Source: Candidatus Woesearchaeota archaeon
GTDB taxonomy: Archaea > Nanobdellota > Nanobdellia > Woesearchaeales > UBA11716
Assembly (NCBI GenBank): GCA_013329175.1
Contig: DUKR01000074.1
Span: 371 to 17,430, forward strand
Direction: 5' to 3'
Length of the DNA stretch: 17,060 nucleotides
Made by a program: the position numbers and the translations under genes. Positions within the stretch are counted from its first letter, which is position 1, and the number at the start of each line of letters is the position of its first letter. Shown here in pieces: positions 1 through 6,524 of this stretch. Below the pieces are notes generated by a model. That model was given only the letters and a program-made list of their open reading frames with translations, ran no database searches and was not told where the DNA came from.

Positions 1-2
1 AT

Positions 3-247
3 CCCTCAAAGCTTGCCTACCCCTATGTAATCATGAAGGGCATCATTCCCGAAAAGGCATTCTCTGAAAACTCATTGCCGACGGCTACTTTGCCAAAAGC
101 GATGCTATTGTTTTCTCACCTTTTGCCTGCGGCGAAATTGCTCTTGAAAATTCCGTCATGCACTGCAAAGTCGCCCATCCTTCACACCCGATGGCGCAGC
201 GCTCTAATACTGAGGTGATGGCCTACCTGCGCTCAATAATAGGGCGA
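3..247 (+). pseudogene. 3' part of a broken gene with a frameshift near position 70
   Basis: Two frames join into one protein-like stretch. The frame at 3-70 reads ...AYPYVIMKGIIPEKAFSEN. The frame from 71 onward reads LIADGYFAKSDAIVFSPFA and then HCKVAHPSHPMAQRSNTEVM up to about 247. After that the translation turns Cys/Phe/Ser-rich and stops looking like a protein, reaching a stop at 350-352. The junction sits in a short A-run (GAAAAC), typical of an indel or sequencing slip. The HPS...N pattern near the end faintly recalls the C-terminal loop of uracil-DNA glycosylase-like folds, but I do not recognise the family. The 5' end lies outside the window. It could be a decayed gene or a functional gene with an assembly error. 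Confidence 0.35.
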
Positions 248-307
248 TGCCAGCAACACATGCCCTGCTGCCTGCGCAGCCCGAGCCGTTTTTGTTTTCA
301 CTTTTCT

Positions 308-533
308 TTCTTCACTTTTCTTTTCTCCCGTCGGAAAGTGCAATTGAGATGATGGCATGATACGAAAAGAATGAAGTTACGCAATGGTCGTGGAAGGATG
401 AGATGAGTGCTCATGCCTTTTTTTCTAATGAGCTTTTGGGAATGCCAGCCCCAACGAGCCTATCCACTCTTATCCCTCAAAGCCTGCTACTCATGGTTAT
501 CCCGACGAGCTTTTCAGAAGAGTGAAGTATTAC
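308..533 (+). repeat. Dispersed intergenic repeat, copy A (inverted relative to copy B at the right end)
   Basis: This non-coding stretch matches the reverse complement of 16806-17060 in the same order and with similar spacing. A pyrimidine-rich start (about 308-330) comes first. A block at 377-391 resembles 16951-16967. The 42-bp core at 405-446 is identical to 16899-16939 apart from one T in a T-run. A 20-bp block at 498-517 matches 16826-16845 at 19 of 20 bases. The core contains the inverted repeat GCTCAT (409-414) and ATGAGC (428-433) around a T-rich 13-nt loop. The motif GAGCTTTT occurs twice, in the core and in the last block. I see no open frame shared by both copies. From 248 to 307 I see nothing recognisable. 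Confidence 0.75.
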
Positions 534-547
534 TTGATAACATAATC

Positions 548-555
548 TTTATATA
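548..555 (+). promoter_or_regulatory. TATA box of the aIF5A-L40e operon
   Basis: TTTATATA lies 44 nt before the aIF5A start. With the usual archaeal distance of about 26 nt to the transcription start, the mRNA would begin near 578 and carry a leader of about 20 nt that includes the Shine-Dalgarno GAGGT at 588-592. Confidence 0.65.
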
Positions 556-598
556 GGCTCACCTAGCTCCATTCAATCTCATTATCAGAGGTTGTCAG

Positions 599-1000
599 AT
601 GGCAGGAACAAAATTCGCAAGCGTAGGGTCGCTGCAGAAGGGCAATTACGTAGTCATTGAGGGTGCAGCATGCAGGGTAGTTGATACCCAGACCTCACGC
701 CCTGGAAAGCACGGCCATGCAAAGGTCAGGCTGACTGGCGTAGGCCTTATTGATGAGAAGAAGCGGGTGATTGTGCTTCCAGGCCACGATAACATTGATG
801 TCCCGATTGTTGAGAAGAAAAACGCACAGGTGCTTTCCATCTCAGGCGACAGCGCAAACGTGATGGACGCTGAGAACTACGAGACGTTTGATCTTGCCAT
901 TCCTGAAGAGCTGAAGGCTGACATCGCTGAGGGCGCACAGATAGTGTATTGGGAGATACTGAACGATAAAGTGATGAAACAGGTCATCAAATCATCATAG
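599..1000 (+). CDS. eif5A: Translation factor aIF5A (hypusine-containing)
   Basis: This 133-residue protein has the archaeal/eukaryotic IF5A layout, an N-terminal SH3-like domain (about 1-70) followed by an OB-fold domain. The loop TSRPGKHGHAK carries the lysine that is converted to hypusine or deoxyhypusine, here Lys37. The family binds the ribosome E site and helps peptide-bond formation at difficult sequences such as polyproline, and aids termination. Length is normal for archaea. The start is supported by GAGGT at 588-592, 6 nt upstream, and by the conserved opening MAGTKFASVGSL. L40e follows after 11 nt, so both are probably co-transcribed from the TATA box at 548. The modifying enzyme deoxyhypusine synthase is not in this window. 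Confidence 0.96.
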   Translation: MAGTKFASVGSLQKGNYVVIEGAACRVVDTQTSRPGKHGHAKVRLTGVGLIDEKKRVIVLPGHDNIDVPIVEKKNAQVLSISGDSANVMDAENYETFDLAIPEELKADIAEGAQIVYWEILNDKVMKQVIKSS

Positions 1001-1011
1001 GAGACAGGACA

Positions 1012-1173
1012 ATGGTTAAATTTCCCGAGGCTGAGGCGAGATTGATGCGCAACGTATTCATCTGCAGGGCGTGCAAGTCCAAGATAAAGGCGCCGAACAT
1101 GAAGATTATCCAGGGCAAGGTATCCTGCAGGAAATGCTCTGGAAAGGCGTTACGGCCGGTTCGCAGGAAGTAG
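1012..1173 (+). CDS. rpl40e: Large-subunit ribosomal protein L40e (53 residues)
   Basis: This short gene encodes 53 residues beginning MVKFPEAEARLMRNVFICRA. Two CxxC pairs, Cys18/Cys21 and Cys39/Cys42, form a zinc ribbon, and the protein ends in a basic tail (LRPVRRK). This matches archaeal L40e in length, opening FPEAEARL and cysteine layout. The protein is a structural component of the large ribosomal subunit and binds rRNA. A GGAG Shine-Dalgarno at 1000-1003 overlaps the stop codon of aIF5A and is 8 nt from the ATG, which favours translational coupling. A short T-run follows the stop (1191-1197). Pairing with a translation factor in one operon makes functional sense. Confidence 0.93.
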   Translation: MVKFPEAEARLMRNVFICRACKSKIKAPNMKIIQGKVSCRKCSGKALRPVRRK

Positions 1174-1190
1174 CTCTTCCTTGCCTCTAT

Positions 1191-1197
1191 TCTTTTT
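1191..1197 (+). terminator. Possible U-rich terminator after L40e
   Basis: TCTTTTT follows the L40e stop by about 20 nt, and a new TATA-like box follows directly. Archaeal RNA polymerase terminates on T-runs without a hairpin. The run is short, so this is a weak call. Confidence 0.3.
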
Positions 1198-1210
1198 GCA
1201 AATGACAAAG

Positions 1211-1218
1211 GTTAAAAA
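1211..1218 (+). promoter_or_regulatory. TATA-like box of the site-2 protease gene
   Basis: GTTAAAAA sits with its centre about 27 nt before the ATG at 1242, which would place the transcription start at or next to the start codon, i.e. a leaderless mRNA. No convincing Shine-Dalgarno is present, in agreement. Confidence 0.45.
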
Positions 1219-1241
1219 GCAATTAGTGAGAAGGCTCCCCC

Positions 1242-2441
1242 ATGCTACCCAATGCTGAAGCCATTGCCGCAGTCGTGTTCTATGTCATACTGAGCGTGGT
1301 GTTGCTGTTTGAACGCAAGTACTTAACAATTCAGAAGATTGCCTGGCCACTGGTGTTCGTGTCCATGCTTCGAACTAAGTTTGGCCTCTCGCTGATGGAT
1401 GGGATTGCTGCAAAAATCCCCAAGCTCATCAGGGGTGCTGGGTACGTGGGCATCGTTTTCGGCTTCCTTGGCATGGTGCTCATTGCCTTGTCGCTTATTG
1501 TCGGATCCTATGACCTTATCGTCAAGCCTGAGGCACCAGCGGGCGTTGGCATCATCCAGCCGTTTGCAAAAGGCATTCCAGGGACGGTGTTTGTGCCCTT
1601 TTTCTATTTCATAATCTCCATCTTCCTGATTGCTACAGTGCACGAGTTTGCCCATGGCGCCACTGCAAGGGCATTTGGAATGAAGGTGAAGGCAAGCGGC
1701 TTTGCATTTTTCCATTTTGTCATCCCGCTGATACCTTTTGCTTTTGTTGAGCCTGATGAGCATGATATCAGGAAAAGGCCCGCTAAAGAGCAACTGGCTG
1801 TGTTTGCTGCAGGACCGTTTTCCAACATCATTTTTGCATCAGTCGTAGTATTGCTTTCCAGTTTCGCCTTGGGCCCTATAACTGATTCCATGGTGAGTTT
1901 TGACGGGGTGAAAATCACTGAGCTTATTAGCGATAGCGACGGGCTGCTTCCTGCTGAGGCTGCCGGAATCAAGGCAGGGGAAATCATCAAAGCAATAGAT
2001 TCCGAAGAGACCCTCACAATTCCCGCACTCTCCTCAGCTCTTGAGAAGAAATCGCCAGGAGATGCGATCACCCTTCATACCAGCACTGGGGCGTATCCTG
2101 TGACGCTTGCTGAGAATCCTGATGAGAAGGGGAAGGCGTACCTTGGCGTGTATCTCTCCCAGGAGCAGAGCATCAAGGAGAGCTTTACTGAAAAATACGG
2201 AGCGTGGGTCCCTACGGCGGTGTTCTGGCTCATCGGCCTTTTTGCCTGGCTGTTCATCCTTAACGTTGGCATTGGCCTATTCAATCTACTGCCTCTTGGA
2301 CCAATTGACGGGGGAAGAATGCTGCAGACTGCCCTTCTTGTGTACTTGCCTAAGGAGAAAGCGCAAGCTGCCTGGAAGCACGTAAGCCTGTTCTTTCTTG
2401 CCCTCATACTGCTGAACATTGTGCTTGCCATCATCAAGTGA
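1242..2441 (+). CDS. Membrane metalloprotease, site-2 protease family (M50), with PDZ domain
   Basis: This 399-residue polytopic membrane protein carries both family signatures. The zinc-binding helix HEFAH is at 134-138 (His134, Glu135, His138). The second is NLLPLGPIDGGRM at 348-360, whose Asp356 should be the third zinc ligand. The AGPFSN segment at 190-195 is also typical. Hydrophobic segments lie near 8-24, 68-88, 117-140, 155-170, 183-210, 325-350 and 383-398. A PDZ-like region (about 215-305, with the AGIKAGEIIKAID pattern) lies between the two catalytic parts. The family cuts transmembrane segments of regulatory proteins inside the membrane. The substrate is unknown and no partner anti-sigma-like gene is nearby. 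The gene appears to be transcribed alone. The length is close to other archaeal members. Confidence 0.92.
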   Translation: MLPNAEAIAAVVFYVILSVVLLFERKYLTIQKIAWPLVFVSMLRTKFGLSLMDGIAAKIPKLIRGAGYVGIVFGFLGMVLIALSLIVGSYDLIVKPEAPAGVGIIQPFAKGIPGTVFVPFFYFIISIFLIATVHEFAHGATARAFGMKVKASGFAFFHFVIPLIPFAFVEPDEHDIRKRPAKEQLAVFAAGPFSNIIFASVVVLLSSFALGPITDSMVSFDGVKITELISDSDGLLPAEAAGIKAGEIIKAIDSEETLTIPALSSALEKKSPGDAITLHTSTGAYPVTLAENPDEKGKAYLGVYLSQEQSIKESFTEKYGAWVPTAVFWLIGLFAWLFILNVGIGLFNLLPLGPIDGGRMLQTALLVYLPKEKAQAAWKHVSLFFLALILLNIVLAIIK

Positions 2442-2477
2442 GGAATGGGAAGATGGAAAGAAACGTTTTGAAAAAGA

Positions 2478-2485
2478 TTTTTATT
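2478..2485 (+). promoter_or_regulatory. T/A-rich promoter element and SD before the PurD-like gene
   Basis: TTTTTATT lies about 42 nt before the ATG at 2524 and gives a predicted leader of roughly 17 nt. The leader holds GTGATC (2514-2519), complementary to the 3' end of archaeal 16S rRNA and 4 nt from the ATG, which supports this start. Confidence 0.4.
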
Positions 2486-2523
2486 CTGCCAATGCAGGAT
2501 ATGCCACACTCTAGTGATCGCCT

Positions 2524-3852
2524 ATGAAAGAGACAAACGGCAACCATCTTCCCCTTCGGACCACGACACCGCAGAGATTTCTTTTTGTCTCCTATGATGC
2601 CCTCATAAGTGACATCGCCTGGCAGGTGGTCAAGGAAGGACATGAAGTGAGGTATTTCATCCAGAGCGAGAGGGAGAAAGAAGTCGCAGACGGATTTGTC
2701 CCCAAAGTAGCTGAATGGAGAGCAGAAGTAGATTGGGCTGATGTTATCATATTTGACGATGTGCTTGGCCATGGGACGTTTGCTTCTGAGCTTCGCAGGC
2801 AGGGGAAAAAAGTGATAGGAGGGACGCCCTATACTGACCAGCTTGAAGACGACCGAACGTTTGGCCAGGAAGAGCTGAAGAGCCATGGCATCGCAATCAT
2901 CCAGTACGGGGAATTCACCTCGTTTGGGGATGCGATTGAGCATGTGAAGCAGCATCCTGGAAAGTACGTGCTCAAGCCAAGTGGCGAGGCGCAGAACACT
3001 AAGGGTCTGCTGTTTGTAGGGGAAGACGAGGATGGAAGAGATGTCATCCAGGTACTTTCAGATTATGAGCGGGCGCTTTCAGGGAAAATCAAGGTGTTCC
3101 AGCTGCAGAAGCGCATTTCAGGTGTTGAGGTTGCAGTGGGTGCGTTCTTCAACGGCAAGGAGTTCATCTACCCAATCAACGTGAATTTTGAGCATAAGAA
3201 GCTCTTTCCAGGCAACCTTGGGCCATCAACCGGCGAGATGGGCACTTCTATGTTCTGGTCAGGGCCGAACAAGATATTCAACCAAACCCTCAAGAAATTC
3301 GAGGGAAAGTTTGCTGAAGAGGGCTATGTAGGGTACATTGACCTCAACTGCATCGTCAACAGCCATGGCATCTATCCTCTGGAATGGACGAGCCGCTTTG
3401 GCTATCCTACTATCTCCATCCAGCAGGAGGGTATGCTCACTCCCGTTGGCGATTTCCTGTATGAACTTGCCTGCGGCAATGCGCCAAAGCTTAAGGTGAG
3501 GTCTGGCTTCCAGATTGGCGTTCGCATCGTTGTTCCGCCGTTCCCTTTCAGGGATCCAGATTCGTTTGCGGTCAAATCAAAGGATTCAGTTGTGTATTTC
3601 AGAAAGCCAACGGAAGGGGTGCACATTGAAGATATCAAGCTGGTGAGTGGGGAGTGGCTTGTGACTGGCGCAGCTGGCGTTGCGCTCATCGTGTGCGGCA
3701 CGGGGAGGACCATGCGCCAGGCGCAACAACAGGCGTATGCACGCATCAAGAACATCAACCTGCCCCACATGTACTACAGAACCGACATAGGAGAGCGGTG
3801 GTTTGATGATTCTGACAAGCTGCATACCTGGGGCTATCTGCGTGAACTGTGA
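2524..3852 (+). CDS. ATP-grasp ligase related to phosphoribosylamine-glycine ligase (PurD-like, orphan)
   Basis: The 442-residue protein follows the PurD layout. It has an N-terminal Rossmann-like part (about 17-100), an ATP-grasp core (about 110-310) and a PurD C-terminal domain (about 325-420, ending AYARIKNI then YYRTDIG). Core motifs are recognisable: KPSGEAQNTKGLLFV (151-165) for the nucleotide loop, ISGVEVAVGAFFNG (198-211), FEHKKLFPG then LGPSTGEMGT (222-241), and LEWTSRFGYP (286-295). Two features differ from true PurD. The GGREHA glycine loop at the N-terminus is replaced by SYDALISDIAW, and the metal-site motif RFGDPE has become RFGYPT. No purine-biosynthesis gene is nearby. It is probably an ATP-dependent carboxylate-amine ligase, but its substrate is unknown and may not be phosphoribosylamine. 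It overlaps the convergent DUF2062 gene by 19 bp. Confidence 0.8.
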   Translation: MKETNGNHLPLRTTTPQRFLFVSYDALISDIAWQVVKEGHEVRYFIQSEREKEVADGFVPKVAEWRAEVDWADVIIFDDVLGHGTFASELRRQGKKVIGGTPYTDQLEDDRTFGQEELKSHGIAIIQYGEFTSFGDAIEHVKQHPGKYVLKPSGEAQNTKGLLFVGEDEDGRDVIQVLSDYERALSGKIKVFQLQKRISGVEVAVGAFFNGKEFIYPINVNFEHKKLFPGNLGPSTGEMGTSMFWSGPNKIFNQTLKKFEGKFAEEGYVGYIDLNCIVNSHGIYPLEWTSRFGYPTISIQQEGMLTPVGDFLYELACGNAPKLKVRSGFQIGVRIVVPPFPFRDPDSFAVKSKDSVVYFRKPTEGVHIEDIKLVSGEWLVTGAAGVALIVCGTGRTMRQAQQQAYARIKNINLPHMYYRTDIGERWFDDSDKLHTWGYLREL

Positions 3853-4295
3853 TCTCTTTTCAAATAGAATGAGGCAATGACATAAACTGCCAGATACAGG
3901 AACAGGGAGACTACGAGCGCGACAATGACCATCCCAAGCATGTACCTGATGGTATGGTAGTAGATGCTGTCCCACATGAGAATGCCAGACTCAACAACAG
4001 GCGCTGAACCAAGCAGGTATTTTCCCAAATTGTAGCCAAGGACTGAGAAGGGCAACGTCGTGATGGGGTTGAAGAGGAGGAGCGCCAAAAAGAGCGATAT
4101 CTTGCTTATTTTCTCAAAGATAAGGGTAACACCTATCGCTATGAGGATGTTAAAGCCAGGTGTTGGGACTATCGCGATAAATGCGCCTACGGCAAGTCCT
4201 GCGGCAATGGATGATGGGCTTCTCTTTATGGAAATGACTTGCCTGAAATGCTCCTTGAGCTTCTCTTTCCAGGTGTGTATTGCCTTTCTGACCAT
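3834..4295 (-). CDS. DUF2062 family small membrane protein
   Basis: From the ATG at 4295 the product has 153 residues beginning MVRKAIHTWKEKLKEHF. It has a basic amphipathic N-terminus, then hydrophobic segments near 29-60, 64-90 and 113-143, and a short basic tail. The segments AAGLAVGAFIAIVPTPGFN and NPITTLP are characteristic of DUF2062. The biochemical role of the family is not established. The frame is open up to 4397, but I prefer 4295. A TATA box (CTTATATAGG, 4330-4321) sits just 26-35 nt upstream, a GGGTGG purine block precedes the ATG, and the extra N-terminal residues do not resemble the family. The 3' end overlaps the convergent PurD-like gene, so the two transcripts would be antisense there. 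Confidence 0.8.
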   Translation of the reverse strand: MVRKAIHTWKEKLKEHFRQVISIKRSPSSIAAGLAVGAFIAIVPTPGFNILIAIGVTLIFEKISKISLFLALLLFNPITTLPFSVLGYNLGKYLLGSAPVVESGILMWDSIYYHTIRYMLGMVIVALVVSLFLYLAVYVIASFYLKRDHSSRR

Positions 4296-4320
4296 GCCAG
4301 CCCCACCCTTTTTTTTCTCT

Positions 4321-4330
4321 CCTATATAAG
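4321..4330 (-). promoter_or_regulatory. TATA box of the DUF2062 gene
   Basis: On the minus strand this reads CTTATATAGG, about 30 nt before the ATG at 4295, and predicts a very short leader. It lies back to back with the promoter of the divergent winged-helix gene. Confidence 0.6.
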
Positions 4331-4346
4331 GCTGCCTTTGGGATAG

Positions 4347-4355
4347 TTTAATAAA
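4347..4355 (+). promoter_or_regulatory. TATA-like box of the winged-helix gene
   Basis: TTTAATAAA is centred about 28 nt before the ATG at 4379, which predicts a leaderless transcript. It is about 17 bp from the divergent DUF2062 TATA box, so one bound regulator could affect both. Confidence 0.5.
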
Positions 4356-4378
4356 CAGACTTTCTTCTGCCCATCGTA

Positions 4379-4735
4379 ATGGGACGAGGAAGGCCAATTG
4401 GCTCGGTGATACGCAATAACATCGCTGAGATCCTGTTCGTGATGGGAAAGGGGTATGGATATGACATCTATAAAGCCTACAGAGTGGTGTTCCCCCCCTG
4501 TACCCTGCGCTCCATCTACTATCATCTGAATAAAGGGGTGCAGACAGGGGAATTTGCCGTTGAGTCTGTCAAAAAAGAAGAAGGAGAGTATTCATGGGGC
4601 TCTGTTGTTGAGAAGACGTACTATAAGCTAGGAAGCGCTGCCAGAGTGCAGGGTGACTCTAAGGTGAGGGAGCATTTTGAGAGAAAGGGTGAAGGGCGTG
4701 GTGTGAGGAGTATCATGGAGCCCAACAACCTTTAA
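4379..4735 (+). CDS. Small winged-helix (PadR-like) DNA-binding protein
   Basis: This 118-residue basic protein opens MGRGRPIGS, an AT-hook-like RGRP element, then continues with IRNNIAEILFVMGKGYGYDI and a recognition-helix-like segment around TLRSIYYHLNKG (42-53). A wing-like strand pair follows around EYSWGSVVEKTYYKLG (70-85). This resembles the small PadR-like or replication-associated winged-helix proteins common in DPANN archaea. Residues 86-118 are polar and look disordered. A role as transcription regulator is inferred from the fold only. It is divergent from DUF2062 and lies directly before ABCE1. Its TAA stop at 4733-4735 is part of the ABCE1 TATA box. Confidence 0.7.
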   Translation: MGRGRPIGSVIRNNIAEILFVMGKGYGYDIYKAYRVVFPPCTLRSIYYHLNKGVQTGEFAVESVKKEEGEYSWGSVVEKTYYKLGSAARVQGDSKVREHFERKGEGRGVRSIMEPNNL

Positions 4736-4738
4736 ATA
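4731..4738 (+). promoter_or_regulatory. TATA box of ABCE1, overlapping the upstream stop codon
   Basis: TTTAAATA contains the TAA stop (4733-4735) of the preceding gene. Its centre lies about 28 nt before the ATG at 4763, so the ABCE1 mRNA is probably leaderless. No Shine-Dalgarno is visible in the intervening sequence. Confidence 0.6.
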
Positions 4739-4762
4739 GCATCTGGCTCCCCTTTTTCTTCC

Positions 4763-6511
4763 ATGACGCGCATCGCAGCAGTGAATAACCAGAAGCTTAA
4801 GGACATGGAGCGCAAGAGGCATATTGCCAGCATGTGCCCTGTAAACAGGGGAGGAGCTGAGTGCATGTATGTTGAAGGCTCAAAGCTGCTTATCAACGAG
4901 GAGTTGTGCATAGGATGCGGCATCTGCCATAACCTTGAGCCTGAAACGATAGCCATCATCAACCTGCCTGAAGAGCTACAGGAGACGCCGGTGCACCACT
5001 ACGGCCAGAATGAGTTTAGGCTGTACAATCTTCCGATCCCTATGTTTGGAAAGGTCGTGGGTATCATCGGCAGAAATGGCATAGGGAAGTCAACGGCAAT
5101 CAAAATCCTCGCTGGAGTGCTGAAGCCAAACCTTGGAGAATTTTTGGCAGAGGCAGGTTACGCACAACTTATTGATTTCTTCAAAGGAACTGAGGCGCAG
5201 GGATTTTTTGAAAAGCTGCGGGATGGCAAAATCACCGTTGCCTACAAGCCGCAGCAGATAGAACTGATACCAAAGAGCGCTTCAGGGAAGGTGAAGGAAT
5301 TGCTTTCCAGGATTGATGAAAAAGGAGAGCTTGCTAACGTTTCCGCTGCGCTTGGCATCACCCAGATCCTTTCTCACGACATAAGGAGCGTGTCCGGAGG
5401 GGAATTGCAGCGCGTGGCGATTGCTGCAACCGTGCTTCGCAAGGCGAATCTCTACATCTTTGATGAGCTTACCTCGTATCTTGACATGAAGCAGCGGCTG
5501 TCGGTGTCCAGATTCATAAAGTCGCTTGCTGACTCAGAGACTGCAGTGATGGTTGTGGAGCACGACTTGATAATTCTTGATTCTCTTTCTGACCTCATTC
5601 ATATGATGTACGGCAAAGAGGATGCGTATGGCGTCGTCTCCATGCCAAAATCAACCAAGGCAGGCATCAATGAATACCTTTCAGGGTATCTTCGGGAGGA
5701 GAACGTGCGCTTCCGTGACAAGAAAATAACCTTTGAGCCCAAGCAGGGCGTTGAGCACAAGGAGGAGTTCGTGCTGATATCGTGGTCAGGGGTAGCAAAG
5801 AGGCTTGATTCCTTTTCCCTTGCTGCGGAGTCAGGGCAGCTTTCAAAGGGCGACGTCGTGGGAGTGCTGGGGGAGAATGGGATAGGGAAGACGACGTTTG
5901 TGAAAATTCTTGCAGGAGTGCTGGAGAGAGATTCAGGGAAGATTGATCCTTTGGTGAAGGTATCGTATAAGCCGCAGTATCTGGATTCAGATTCAGAGGA
6001 GTTGGTGATGGCCGCCCTTTCGCAGGCTATCAGCAAGTATTCCAACCAGTTGGTGCATTCCCTTGATATCAAGCCATTGTATACGAAGAAGCTTTGTGAG
6101 CTTTCCGGAGGAGAATTGCAGCGGGTGTCAATCGTTGCCTGCCTGTCACAGGATGCGCAGCTGTATCTCTTGGATGAGCCCTCGGCCTACCTTGACGTAG
6201 AGCAGCGGCTGATGGTGTCAAAGGTGCTGCGGGATTTTATGCAACTGAAAGGCGCTACTGCCCTTGTGGTTGACCATGACCTCCTTTTCATTGACTATGT
6301 CTCTGACAGGATTGCGGTGTTTGAGGGCGCTCCTGCGCTGCATGGCTCTGTGCATGGTCCCTTTTCCATGGAGGGGGGGATGACCCGCTTCCTGAAGGCG
6401 CTTTCCATCACGTTTCGCCGGGATGAAGTGTCGCACCGGCCACGGGCCAATAAGGAAGGCTCGGTTAAAGACAGGGAGCAGCGTGAGAAGGGGAGATATT
6501 ATTATTCCTGA
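4763..6511 (+). CDS. abce1: ABCE1/Rli1 ribosome-recycling ATPase with a half-lost Fe-S domain
   Basis: This 582-residue twin ABC ATPase splits post-termination ribosomes. NBD1 has Walker A GRNGIGKST (103-111), Q-loop YKPQQ, signature SGGELQRV from 211 and Walker B FDELTSYLD with Glu235. NBD2 has Walker A GENGIGKTT (370-378), signature LSGGELQRV from 447 and Walker B LLDEPSAYLD with Glu472. Length and order match the family. The N-terminal ferredoxin-like domain is abnormal. A canonical protein has eight cysteines in two motifs. Aligned without gaps, three positions of motif 1 are Leu12, Arg17 and Ile21, with only Cys25 (CPVNR) kept. In motif 2 CIGCGIC (Cys49, 52, 55) is kept, but the fourth cysteine is Glu59. 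By the ferredoxin cross-ligation rule, Cys25+49+52+55 form one complete cluster and the other has no ligands. An extra Cys34 is present. The gene is monocistronic with its own TATA box. Confidence 0.95.
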   Translation: MTRIAAVNNQKLKDMERKRHIASMCPVNRGGAECMYVEGSKLLINEELCIGCGICHNLEPETIAIINLPEELQETPVHHYGQNEFRLYNLPIPMFGKVVGIIGRNGIGKSTAIKILAGVLKPNLGEFLAEAGYAQLIDFFKGTEAQGFFEKLRDGKITVAYKPQQIELIPKSASGKVKELLSRIDEKGELANVSAALGITQILSHDIRSVSGGELQRVAIAATVLRKANLYIFDELTSYLDMKQRLSVSRFIKSLADSETAVMVVEHDLIILDSLSDLIHMMYGKEDAYGVVSMPKSTKAGINEYLSGYLREENVRFRDKKITFEPKQGVEHKEEFVLISWSGVAKRLDSFSLAAESGQLSKGDVVGVLGENGIGKTTFVKILAGVLERDSGKIDPLVKVSYKPQYLDSDSEELVMAALSQAISKYSNQLVHSLDIKPLYTKKLCELSGGELQRVSIVACLSQDAQLYLLDEPSAYLDVEQRLMVSKVLRDFMQLKGATALVVDHDLLFIDYVSDRIAVFEGAPALHGSVHGPFSMEGGMTRFLKALSITFRRDEVSHRPRANKEGSVKDREQREKGRYYYS

Positions 6512-6524
6512 CGATGAGGTATAA

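Noticed and set aside
1..483. 12-bp direct repeat ATCCCTCAAAGC at 1-12 and 472-483
   Set aside because: The first copy lies in protein-like sequence and the match decays at once, so chance is likely.
1323..1793. 156-residue minus-strand open frame inside the site-2 protease gene
   Set aside because: His/Cys-rich antisense shadow of a clearly functional gene, with no promoter or motif.
4296..4397. N-terminal extension of the DUF2062 protein to 4397
   Set aside because: It would cross its own TATA box and the start of the divergent gene, and the added residues look unlike the family.
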